From Sphingobacterium puteale (lineage in GTDB: Bacteria; Bacteroidota; Bacteroidia; Sphingobacteriales; Sphingobacteriaceae), in assembly GCF_003627955.1 (NCBI RefSeq), contig NZ_RBWS01000005.1, positions 62,001 through 126,000 of the forward strand: a stretch of 64,000 nt of DNA, in the 5' to 3' direction. Below, one piece after another: positions 35,974 through 44,606 of this stretch. Position 1 is the first letter of the stretch, and each line of letters opens with the position of its first letter. Below the pieces are notes generated by a model. It had not been told where the DNA came from, did no database searches, and was given only the letters and a program-made list of their open reading frames with translations. The position numbers and the translations under genes were made by a program.

Positions 35974-36867
35974 TTATTTAGCCTGCATTTCAACACGTTC
36001 CTTCATAATTGTCGTCACATTGCCTATTGTATACTGATATGACAATAGAAACACGTTTGTGCGCATACCAAATGCTTCTTCCACTTTGAATTTATTCGGA
36101 TACATGGGGTCATTGTCCAATTGTACGACCTGAATATCTTTGTAAGGCTTTATCTTTACGTTATTAAAATCATCTATCTCCAAGGTAAGACAGTTTTTCT
36201 CAATATTAGGTACTTTAGATATAAAGGTCTCATTGCCGGCGACCATCCGCACGCTATTGCTGGTTAATGGAAATAGCTGTTTATTCGCCGCTGTAGACAA
36301 ACCATTGGCAAACCCCACCATTGAATACATGGTATTTTTGGCCTGTGATGCATATTCATTCTCTATGATAACCTGGTACAACATGGTGCTTTTCTTAGGA
36401 TTGATTTCAACACCGGATGAGCCTGTCGCTTTCAGTCCAATAAAATAGGTAGAGTCCGGAGATAATCCATCTGGTCGCAATTTAACCATGGTACGGCCTG
36501 TTAGCTCACCTGCTTTGATCACAATCTTTTTGTCCATGATGTCATACTTCTCTTTGGGAAGTAATTTGGCATACAGATCTTCCGAATTATCATAAACAGC
36601 AAAATTGTATTTTACTAAAGGTTCTGAATCCTCTTCCAGTGCAATAACAAGATCTTTATCAGGCGCATGTGTACCTCCTGATGATGCCGCTACATAGCCA
36701 ATTACCTCTTCTCCGGTCAAGCGAACCACTTCTTTAAACGTATTGTGATAATCAGAACTTATTAATGCTACCTCATTTTTATACATTTCCTTCTCGAATA
36801 CTTCGTTGTCCTTACAGGCAACTAAAGCCATCGAAGATGTCAGTATAGCGATAAAACTTCGTTTCAT
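35974..36867 (-). CDS. DUF4361-type (BT_3987-like) lipoprotein of SusC/SusD locus 2
   Basis: 297 residues with lipobox ALVAC (Cys18). The N-terminal DUF1735/BT_3987-like beta domain (about 25-165) includes YKNEVALISSDYHNTFKEV, SGGTHAP and LRPDGLSPDSTYFIGL. The C-terminal half resembles DUF4361. Such proteins are outer-surface companions of SusD in glycan-uptake loci. The gene is 78 bp downstream of SusD and nearly abuts the BACON lipoprotein gene. No catalytic motif is visible. Confidence 0.82.
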   Translation of the reverse strand: MKRSFIAILTSSMALVACKDNEVFEKEMYKNEVALISSDYHNTFKEVVRLTGEEVIGYVAASSGGTHAPDKDLVIALEEDSEPLVKYNFAVYDNSEDLYAKLLPKEKYDIMDKKIVIKAGELTGRTMVKLRPDGLSPDSTYFIGLKATGSSGVEINPKKSTMLYQVIIENEYASQAKNTMYSMVGFANGLSTAANKQLFPLTSNSVRMVAGNETFISKVPNIEKNCLTLEIDDFNNVKIKPYKDIQVVQLDNDPMYPNKFKVEEAFGMRTNVFLLSYQYTIGNVTTIMKERVEMQAK

Positions 36868-36945
36868 AATTTAATATTTTAATGTCTTCCACAAACCAAA
36901 ACGGTTATGGAAGACGGTTATATTTTCCTTTTCTAATGCTTAATC

Positions 36946-39003
36946 CTAATTATAGCCCGGATTCTGATCCAATGATGGTAATCTGCGCATTTCGGCACGA
37001 GGTATAGGCACCCAAATCAACTTTTTATCGACCTGCCTTGTCAGGAATGACGATGTACCTGGTGAAACTCGCTTGTAGAAAGATTCCCGATCCGCACCAT
37101 CGGGGTTCATACCGCGAATAGGCTCACGTTCTGTTTCTTCGTACTTGCCCCAACGGCGTACATCGTAAAAGCGTCTGTTTTCCCATAGAAACTCCACCAT
37201 ACGCTCACGTTCTATTTGCTTCTGCACCTCTGCCTTGTTGGCAAGCTGCGCAGAGGACAATCCTGGTAAACCTGCACGATACCGAACAGAATTAAAAGAA
37301 GCTTTTATTTCACTTTCATCCCGGTTCGCGGTATAGGTTTTATCACCAAGCTGTACTGTATGGCTTCCAGTAAGGTTATTTAGTGCTTCAGCGTAGGATA
37401 ACAATATTTCTGCATAACGGATAATAGGATATGCTTTGGGCATCATTCTGGCCCCCGTACCACTGATTGCATCAAATGGGTTTACCCATTTCTTAATAAC
37501 ATAACCAGTTAATGGATAGTTAGGTGAAGATGCCGAGACACCACCTCGACCATCAGGTTCCTGGTAAAAATATTTAGCCGTATGTGTATTCAACGTCGTA
37601 CTCGACAAAGCCTGCCACACAGCACCGTTGAAACCTATCGATGCATAAAAACGCATTTCCCGGTTTGCATACATCTTAAATATCCCTGCATTCAGTGGGT
37701 AACCCGAAAAATTACGCGATTGAGCCGTAAATAAATCGTCAAAAGTGCCACCGGCAGGAAGATCAGCCACTGCCTCAAAATACGTATCGCCACGTGCTTC
37801 TTCTTTGGTACGTCCGTCATCCATCAGATAGGCATCTACAACTTTTTGTGTCACCGAGAAACGTCCCCATCCTCCTAAAGTTGGCGGAAATGCCCCCTGA
37901 TTCAAATCCGTTCTAAAATATTCTGTATTACGCCCCCAAATGTATTCAGGATTGATTGAAGCGACAGCTTCACCGGTAAAGACATCAGAATATGATCTAA
38001 ATGCATCAATACCACCCGCCCCATTCGGATAGCTTCCATAAAAGTTGGGGTCGGAAGTTACGCCAGCCGGAAGTGTGGGCGTTCTTTCGTCCGCTGGCAC
38101 TGTATATAATTTATACCGGCCCATATCCATGACACGCTTAGCAGCGGCAGCGGCTACTGCCCAACGTTTTTCATCGTATTGTTGTGATACATAATGTGTA
38201 CCATCGGTCTTGCGAATCCAGCTACCAAAATAGGATGCGGCAACCGGTCCGCCATTAAACAATGGACTGGCATGGATCAAGCGCAAACGGGCGATCAATG
38301 CAAATGCTGCTCCTTTTGTCGGTTTGCCAAAATCCAATAGACTAACATCAGTGGGAAGTTGTATTGCAGCCTTTTCAAATTCACCACAGATGTATTCCAT
38401 AGCCTCATCATACGTTGCCCGGGGCCGGTCATAATACGCAATATCCTCATTGGTATTCACAACTTCATCTCCCAGCAAGATCGGTGGGCCAAAATCTATA
38501 ATGAGGTTATAGTATGCGTAAGCTCTAATAAAACGTGTATATCCTTCGATACGGTTACGGTCTGCGTAGCTCATATCCCTTGGCACATCGAGGTTCTTTA
38601 AAACATTATTAGCTTTACGAATGATTTTGTAGTATTTTCCCCATTGATTAAGTCCACCGTAAAAATCAGGCGTAATATTTCCGGTTACAAAATCCATCCC
38701 GTAATAAATATTAGTAGTTCCAGTGCCTGTAAGGCCATTTATAGCTTCATCTGTCGCCATTGGCCCGGGCGTATAATTTGATCTGATCGTATTGGATTCA
38801 TCAGGGAACAGTGCTGCCGCCCCCCACATATACGCTTCGATATAACGCGTATTTGTATAAGCTGAATCAATATTAAACTCATCATCAAAGTATTTATCAA
38901 TATTTAGATAATCTTTACAGGATGCCACCATAAACAACAGTTGTATGGCTAAGACGAATTTGGTTATTCTCTTTATGATTACTGACGTTTTCATGTCCTT
39001 CAT
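36946..39003 (-). CDS. RagB/SusD family substrate-binding lipoprotein (locus 2)
   Basis: 685 residues, long for the family, with lipobox MVASC. SusD hallmarks are GYTRFIRAYAYYNLIIDFGPP, the PRATYDEAMEYI helix and the C-terminal YAEILLSYAEALN and ERMVEFLWENRRFYDVRRW blocks. It caps the SusC barrel and binds ligand. The extra length suggests surface loops for a large substrate. It starts 14 bp after the SusC stop. Confidence 0.94.
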   Translation of the reverse strand: MKDMKTSVIIKRITKFVLAIQLLFMVASCKDYLNIDKYFDDEFNIDSAYTNTRYIEAYMWGAAALFPDESNTIRSNYTPGPMATDEAINGLTGTGTTNIYYGMDFVTGNITPDFYGGLNQWGKYYKIIRKANNVLKNLDVPRDMSYADRNRIEGYTRFIRAYAYYNLIIDFGPPILLGDEVVNTNEDIAYYDRPRATYDEAMEYICGEFEKAAIQLPTDVSLLDFGKPTKGAAFALIARLRLIHASPLFNGGPVAASYFGSWIRKTDGTHYVSQQYDEKRWAVAAAAAKRVMDMGRYKLYTVPADERTPTLPAGVTSDPNFYGSYPNGAGGIDAFRSYSDVFTGEAVASINPEYIWGRNTEYFRTDLNQGAFPPTLGGWGRFSVTQKVVDAYLMDDGRTKEEARGDTYFEAVADLPAGGTFDDLFTAQSRNFSGYPLNAGIFKMYANREMRFYASIGFNGAVWQALSSTTLNTHTAKYFYQEPDGRGGVSASSPNYPLTGYVIKKWVNPFDAISGTGARMMPKAYPIIRYAEILLSYAEALNNLTGSHTVQLGDKTYTANRDESEIKASFNSVRYRAGLPGLSSAQLANKAEVQKQIERERMVEFLWENRRFYDVRRWGKYEETEREPIRGMNPDGADRESFYKRVSPGTSSFLTRQVDKKLIWVPIPRAEMRRLPSLDQNPGYN

Positions 39004-39017
39004 TTATTTCTATACTA

Positions 39018-42000
39018 TTAAAAATTAATATAAGCCTGTAACGAGTAAGTCGTCGGAATTGGATATTTACGCCCTCCCCAGGCCGCTTGTTCGGGGTCAA
39101 AAATCTTAACATTATCCCAGATATAAAGGTTATTCCCAACAAATTGAAGATCCATAGATCTGACACCCAGTCTCTTTAAAAACTTAGGGCTTAGGGTATA
39201 ATTCAAAGTAACCTCCTGTAAGCGCAAATAGCGGGCATCATCCATCCAAAACGAAGACAGCTGACTGTTGTTACTGTTGTTTCCGTATTGCAAACGGGGG
39301 AATTTAGCATTTGGATTTTCAGCTAAAGATAGATCAATACCATGCTGTAACGCATAGTCTCTTGGGATCCAACGGTTGGCAGGGTCATTAGCCAAGGTAA
39401 TGACGTTACCATCTGTACCGCCAAAAAACGGCATATAACCCATACCGGTATTTTCAGTAACATCTTTATATGTCATTGGCTGCCCCACATAGAAAAAGGA
39501 CGTCTTCCCTGTACCTTTGAATAACACTCCTAGAGATAGATTTTTGTAACGAAACTCTCCTCCGAAACCATACATGGTCAATGGATAGTTGCTATGGGTC
39601 AATGGAACTTTATCCAGCGTATTGATGATACCGTCACCATTTACATCTTTATATTTGATATCACCAGGTAATACCGTTCCAAAGCTTTGTGTCGGACTGT
39701 ATTTGATATCGTCTTCGTCCTTAAATAATCCTAATGATTGATAACCACGAATAGAGCCGTAAGGATAGCCGTTAAACTCCAAGTAAGAATACTCCAGGTA
39801 AGCCTGTTCCCAATTTTGTACGACATTCTTTGAATAGGTAAAATTACCCCGCAAAGTAAGAGTCATATCGCTATTGAGTTTGGTGGTGTAGCTCAAATTA
39901 CCATCAGCACCCGAGCTTTTCATACGCCCCACATTGGCGTAAGGATTGGATATTACACCCACATAATCCGGCACCTGAACCCGTGGCTGGAAGATACCGT
40001 TGCGCTGATCCTGGAAAAAATCAATCACAAAATCAATTTTGTTATTAAAGAGCTTTCCCTCTATTCCTAGATTGGACTTAATCGAGCGTTCCCATGCTAG
40101 GTTGTCCGCCCCGATACGCGTTTCAGAAATTGTTTCAATGCCACCAACACCCCAAACACCGCTATTGTAAATATCCGCTTTCGTCAGATAAGGGAAACGG
40201 ACAGCATTTAAAATCCGGTCATTACCTACGGTACCATAAGATGCCCTGATTTTGAAATAGTCTAACCAAGGTGCTGCATCTTTCACAAATTGGTAACTTG
40301 AAGGTACCCATCCCACTGCCACCGATGGGAAGAACCCATACTGACGGCCGGGCTGAAAGTTTTCAGAACCTGTATATCCAAAATTGGCGTCCAATAAGTA
40401 TGTATCCTTATAACCATAGGTAAACCTACTGGAAACCCCTTGATAACGAACAGGTATTGCGGTCATATTACTGGTTGCATCATCGGTATCTTTAGCATCG
40501 CTCAGGTAATAATAAACCAAAGCTGAGGTACGATGATCCTCACCAAATTTTTTCTCATAATTAAGTGTAGACTCAAAATGATATTTTCGGTACTGACTTA
40601 CGGTCTTCAGATAGGAAGCCGGACTTTCCTGTACCTTTTGAACCATGATTAGCGAACCGTCTAAGTTTCGGCCGGTTGCCTCATACAATGCCGGTTGCAT
40701 CCATCTACGTTCGGCAAAATAACTCTGAATGTCATAAGCACCCTGACCACGAATTTTCAGACCTTCCAGGAGACTACTTAAGTCTTGATCAAGCGCCACG
40801 GTTACCTTACCTTTATAGTTTTGATTATTATAGTTACCCGTACGATTGATCATCACATAAGGTGATGAACGTTGGCCTGCTCCTAAACCAGGCAATAAGC
40901 CATTGGAATATTGAAGCGGAATGGAAATTGGCGTAAGTGTCGATTGTGTTTTCCAGATCGCATCCGTATTCCCATAACCCGGTTCTTTTTTAACCGATAA
41001 AAATCCATCTGAACCCAAAAACACCTTAGTCGTTTTTGTCAGGTTGATATCAAGGTTAAGCCGATAATTGTAAGTATTGTAACCAACATTAGAACTGTAA
41101 ATACTATTCTTATCAACTTTGTAGGCCGCTGTTTCGCTATTACCGCCCAAACTCAGGAAATATCGTGCAACCTCAGAACCTCCACGTCCCGAAGCATAGT
41201 AGCTTTGACGCCAGAAACTTCGGTTTAGAATCTCGTCTTGCCAGCTGACATCAGGATACATATCTGGATCTAGATGTTGTTGTATAATACCTAATTCAGT
41301 ATCATTAAACAAGGGCTCGCTCCCCCGCACTACGGAAGCTTCATTAGCCAATAGGGCATAATCATAAGCACGTAGGTATTTCGGTAAACGATTCAGTCTG
41401 GATAAGGTCGTATTTGCACGCCCTGTGATCTGTATCCGATCTACGGTACCACGTTTAGTGGTCACCAATACCACTCCGTTTGCACCCCGCACACCATATA
41501 CTGCTGTTGCTGAAGCATCTTTCAGAATGGAGAAGCTCTCCACGTCTGCAGGGTCTATGGTATTTAAATCGCCTTCAAGCCCATCAATAAGCACTAAGGC
41601 TTTCGCGTTGGCACCAAATGTACCTATACCACGCACCCAAAAATCAGAGATATTTGATCCCGGTTCACCCGAAGTCTGCATGGATATAATGCCTGCTGCA
41701 CGACCGCCCAGCATATTCGCGATAGAAGGCGCGGGACTTTGTAACTGTTTTACATCAACTGTTGTAATGGCACCTACAGAACTAATTTTCCGTTGTTTTG
41801 CGCCCAAACCAACTACGACGACCTCATCAATATTCGTACTCTTATTGAGCATTTTTATTTCCAGATTGTTGGTCGATTCTACCACCAAATGCTCGGCAAC
41901 ATCATAGCCAACACTGGTAAATACCAACCAGTCTCCATACACAGCTTTAATAGTAAACTTTCCCTTTTCATCTGTAGAAGTTGCTCCTGTCGGTTTATCC

Positions 42001-42149
42001 TTGACGTAGATTGACACTTTAGATATAGGTTGCCCCTTGCTATCAACGACAGTTCCGGCAATCGCTAACTGTTCTTCTGCTTGTTGTGCAAGTGCAGGTG
42101 ATAGCCAGAGGCACAGCGGCAGGATGCACAAAAAATAAAAAATCTTCAT
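39018..42149 (-). CDS. SusC/RagA family TonB-linked outer-membrane transporter (locus 2)
   Basis: 1043 residues with a cleavable signal (about 1-21, ending ALAQ). There is no STN domain. CarboxypepD_reg (about 29-105, GTVVDSKGQPISKVSIYV), the linker VDEVVVVG-type segment, the plug with ALVLIDGLEGD and ILKDASATAVYGVRGANGV, and a large barrel ending YSLQAYINF follow. Lack of STN agrees with the absence of a linked sigma/FecR pair. It forms the import channel with the following SusD and lies 19 bp after the IPT/NHL gene. Confidence 0.95.
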   Translation of the reverse strand: MKIFYFLCILPLCLWLSPALAQQAEEQLAIAGTVVDSKGQPISKVSIYVKDKPTGATSTDEKGKFTIKAVYGDWLVFTSVGYDVAEHLVVESTNNLEIKMLNKSTNIDEVVVVGLGAKQRKISSVGAITTVDVKQLQSPAPSIANMLGGRAAGIISMQTSGEPGSNISDFWVRGIGTFGANAKALVLIDGLEGDLNTIDPADVESFSILKDASATAVYGVRGANGVVLVTTKRGTVDRIQITGRANTTLSRLNRLPKYLRAYDYALLANEASVVRGSEPLFNDTELGIIQQHLDPDMYPDVSWQDEILNRSFWRQSYYASGRGGSEVARYFLSLGGNSETAAYKVDKNSIYSSNVGYNTYNYRLNLDINLTKTTKVFLGSDGFLSVKKEPGYGNTDAIWKTQSTLTPISIPLQYSNGLLPGLGAGQRSSPYVMINRTGNYNNQNYKGKVTVALDQDLSSLLEGLKIRGQGAYDIQSYFAERRWMQPALYEATGRNLDGSLIMVQKVQESPASYLKTVSQYRKYHFESTLNYEKKFGEDHRTSALVYYYLSDAKDTDDATSNMTAIPVRYQGVSSRFTYGYKDTYLLDANFGYTGSENFQPGRQYGFFPSVAVGWVPSSYQFVKDAAPWLDYFKIRASYGTVGNDRILNAVRFPYLTKADIYNSGVWGVGGIETISETRIGADNLAWERSIKSNLGIEGKLFNNKIDFVIDFFQDQRNGIFQPRVQVPDYVGVISNPYANVGRMKSSGADGNLSYTTKLNSDMTLTLRGNFTYSKNVVQNWEQAYLEYSYLEFNGYPYGSIRGYQSLGLFKDEDDIKYSPTQSFGTVLPGDIKYKDVNGDGIINTLDKVPLTHSNYPLTMYGFGGEFRYKNLSLGVLFKGTGKTSFFYVGQPMTYKDVTENTGMGYMPFFGGTDGNVITLANDPANRWIPRDYALQHGIDLSLAENPNAKFPRLQYGNNSNNSQLSSFWMDDARYLRLQEVTLNYTLSPKFLKRLGVRSMDLQFVGNNLYIWDNVKIFDPEQAAWGGRKYPIPTTYSLQAYINF

Positions 42150-42168
42150 AATATAATAAGTAGGTTAA

Positions 42169-43491
42169 TTATTCGATAACTAATTTACGGATACGCGCAT
42201 TGTTCCAATCGGCGATATAGATATCACCCTGATCATTCACCGCAACTCCCCAAGGTTGGTTGAACTGCGATTCTACAGGCCCACCGTCTTTATAACCAGC
42301 TTTAGTCGGTTGTCCCGCAACAGTAGAAACAATTCCATCAGCCGATAACATGCGGATACAATGGTTACCGTAATCGGCAATAAACATATTTCCGGTCTTA
42401 TCAAATTTGATATCTTTTGGATAATTGAATACAGCATCTTTGACGGGGCCATCACGAAATCCCGACCCACCCGGTGCATTGATACGTTTGAAGCCTTCGT
42501 TGATATGGTCAGGACGTAGGTCTAATACAGAAATGCCCTGTGCAAACGTGTTCGGGCTAGCGTTTGAGTGCAACGTAATATACAATTCCCAAGGTTTTGC
42601 AGGATTAATAGCCTGTCCATATTGTGAACCATAAGGCCCTTTGTGCACGATCGTCGCAGCATATGTCACCGGATCTATTTTAGCGATATGACCATCACGA
42701 AAGCGTGTATATAAATGTCCATCGTAGGGGCAAAAAGTCACAAAGTTGGCATAACGGTCGGCCTGAACGATCTTCGCATAATCCGCAGCTGAGAACTGTG
42801 CATTCCGCTGGCGAATGGTCCAAGCTTCCCTTGGATCAAAGGAAAAAAACACTTCGGCAACCGACTCATGTGAAACCGTCATAATACCAGTCACCCGATC
42901 TACCGTCACTCCATTGGCATAAGGGTTCGGTGATGATGCCGCTGAATATAAAGGGGTAACAATATTTTCCTTTTCGTTGATACGCGCTATCCCAAATGAC
43001 CCACCATCACGCCAGGTCATAAACAGGTTGCCTTGCGCGTCCATATCTAGGTATTTACCGTAGACATGTGCTTGATCAAGGGTACCCGTCAAAAAGTTTT
43101 TATCCCCCGTACCGGTTACAGTACTAACTTGTGCCTGGATATGATAGGTAAATGATTTATCATAAACCAATGAATCTTTACCGATGACAACCGAGATTTT
43201 GGGATCATCGCCAGGGAGGCGTGGTACAATGGCATAAATGCGTTCTCCGCTCGAGGATACTACGGCGGCCCGTGCATTATTAAAATACACTTTGATCTTA
43301 TTTGGATCGGATCCAAAATTTTGACCATCTAATAAGATTTTATCCTTAGCCCCGCCTTCTGCAGGATAGAAAGAAGAAAGCACGACCGGTTTATTGGGAT
43401 CATGCTCGCTCTGTTTTGTCGCAACATCTTCCTTACAGGAAGAAGAAAACAGCAACATTAACAAAGAAAATGTTAATTGACTACATTTCAT
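42169..43491 (-). CDS. IPT/TIG and NHL-repeat lipoprotein (locus 2)
   Basis: 440 residues with lipobox LLFSSSC. An IPT/TIG immunoglobulin-like domain (about 35-115, YPAEGGAKDKILLDGQNFG) is followed by a six-bladed NHL-type propeller. Characteristic NHL blades are seen at the C-terminus (GNMFIADYGNHCIRML and GDIYIADWNNARIRKL). This combination is frequent as the first or last gene of SusC/SusD loci and is thought to act in surface ligand binding. It is the first gene of locus 2, preceded by a 1.1-kb gene-free stretch. Confidence 0.9.
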   Translation of the reverse strand: MKCSQLTFSLLMLLFSSSCKEDVATKQSEHDPNKPVVLSSFYPAEGGAKDKILLDGQNFGSDPNKIKVYFNNARAAVVSSSGERIYAIVPRLPGDDPKISVVIGKDSLVYDKSFTYHIQAQVSTVTGTGDKNFLTGTLDQAHVYGKYLDMDAQGNLFMTWRDGGSFGIARINEKENIVTPLYSAASSPNPYANGVTVDRVTGIMTVSHESVAEVFFSFDPREAWTIRQRNAQFSAADYAKIVQADRYANFVTFCPYDGHLYTRFRDGHIAKIDPVTYAATIVHKGPYGSQYGQAINPAKPWELYITLHSNASPNTFAQGISVLDLRPDHINEGFKRINAPGGSGFRDGPVKDAVFNYPKDIKFDKTGNMFIADYGNHCIRMLSADGIVSTVAGQPTKAGYKDGGPVESQFNQPWGVAVNDQGDIYIADWNNARIRKLVIE

Positions 43492-43842
43492 AATAACTTC
43501 GGTTAAGTAAATCTACAATTGGTTCTAAAAGTTAGATCGAATATAATTTAGAAAAACAAACAAAACAAATATTTACAAAATCAAAATTGAAACATAATAA
43601 AGTTATTTTAATAAAATATGAAAGCATTAGAAATATATAACATAAGCTATCACAGGTAATAAGACCTTCGATTAGAACGCTGCAAAACTAACAACAAGCC
43701 CACACAAACCGTCATTCAGCTAGTTATTAAATCATTAAGATTGTTTTAATTTAATGCTAAGAGTGTATTTTGAACAGAAAGAAAATTAACAAATCAAATA
43801 AAACAAAAATGTTACAAAAAACAACAAAATGAAACCTTCATA

Positions 43843-43870
43843 TTGTAACATCTTGTTAGCAATAATTTTG
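43843..43870 (+). promoter_or_regulatory. Candidate promoter facing the array region
   Basis: TTG (43843-43845), a 17-bp spacer and TAATTTTG (43863-43870) resemble a promoter with a short spacer. A TGTTAC/GTAACA inverted repeat (43810-43815 and 43845-43850) spans the upstream part. No gene starts within 700 bp downstream. Confidence 0.4.
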
Positions 43871-43950
43871 CACAGGAAAACAGATTTAAAAAACAAACAA
43901 AGAAAATAGTGCTGTATTTGGGATACAACCAACTAGTTATTTTCCTTTAG

Positions 43951-44064
43951 TAATTACCTGCCGTAATACCGTATTTCAGGTATAGTTTTCCTACTGTTGG
44001 CCTACATTTGGTTTACTGGGATAGGAGAATAGTAGGCCAACAGTAGGTCAGTGGTACGTCAGTG
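43951..44064. repeat. Divergent 11-bp-phased GTAGG array A
   Basis: On the minus strand, 11-mers starting at 44016, 44005, 43994, 43983, 43972 and 43961 read GTAAACCAAAT, GTAGGCCAACA, GTAGGAAAACT and then weaker units. On the plus strand units at 44021, 44032, 44043 and 44054 read ATAGGAGAATA, GTAGGCCAACA, GTAGGTCAGTG and GTACGTCAGTG. The phase is exactly 11 bp in both directions. Identical GTAGGCCAACA units produce a 15-bp perfect inverted repeat (43991-44005 and 44032-44046). Confidence 0.75.
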
Positions 44065-44192
44065 TGCAAATAAGATCAGGAAAAATAGCAACGAACATAG
44101 GAAGTTAGTGCGATTAGCATTATCTAAAATTGTTCATCCTATTTTCGGAACTCATTCGGGAATGCTTCGCCCCTTCTTCGCCGATCACCTTA

Positions 44193-44265
44193 CTTTTCTC
44201 CACTCAACACCTACTCTTTCCCTACTGATTATGTAGGCAATATGTAGAGAATGAGTAGAGAATCT
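44193..44265. repeat. Divergent 11-bp-phased GTAGG array B
   Basis: Minus-strand units at 44225, 44214 and 44203 read GTAGGGAAAGA, GTAGGTGTTGA and GTGGAGAAAAG. Plus-strand units at 44233, 44244 and 44255 read GTAGGCAATAT, GTAGAGAATGA and GTAGAGAATCT. The two halves point away from each other across 7 bp. Weaker 11-bp periodicity (CGAAG-type units) continues on both sides. Confidence 0.75.
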
Positions 44266-44379
44266 ATATGGGCATTCCGAAGACGGTACGGACAAAAGGC
44301 GAAGAAATACTGTACAAATACCGAAGCAAACACCAAAAAATAGTGCTTAAAAGCCCAATTTTTTGGTATCCCACTTCCC

Positions 44380-44387
44380 TAACTTTG
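44380..44387 (+). promoter_or_regulatory. Candidate promoter -7 box for the transglutaminase-like gene
   Basis: TAACTTTG matches TAnnTTTG. It would give a leader of about 210 nt before the TTG start at 44607. No -33 element at ideal spacing is seen. Confidence 0.4.
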
Positions 44388-44606
44388 ATTTGATAACATT
44401 CCAAAAATCAGGAAAATGAAAAGGCATATAGCTTCATACAACCATTGTTCAGGGCGAGCATACTCGATTTATGAGCAGTACATGGTATGTATTATTTAAA
44501 GGTTTCCAACCATTGCAATCCCAAAAACATTTTTCAATAATCGCTATAAAAAGCAACTATAATTTGTTAAATTTATATTACACTAATGTTATTAAATTGT
44601 TAAGAA

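Larger units (their letters stand above)
43492..44606. other. Gene-free 1.1-kb region upstream of locus 2
   Basis: No convincing reading frame occurs here. The first 400 bp are very AT-rich. From 43951 to about 44300 there are two divergent pairs of 11-bp-phased GTAGG arrays. TAnnTTTG promoter boxes occur at 43863 and 44380 on the plus strand. Short frames at 44051 and 44416 lack support. Confidence 0.7.

Noticed and set aside
44051-44236. 61-residue frame in the array region
   Set aside because: It spans the 11-bp arrays, starts at GTG without context and has no domain-like composition.
43951-44265. CRISPR array
   Set aside because: The units are 11 bp and degenerate, there are no unique spacers of 30 bp and no cas genes.
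44416-44499. 27-codon frame beginning MKRHIASYNH behind AGGAAA
   Set aside because: It could be a leader peptide, but nothing shows translation and no attenuator-like structure follows. Kept only as a note.
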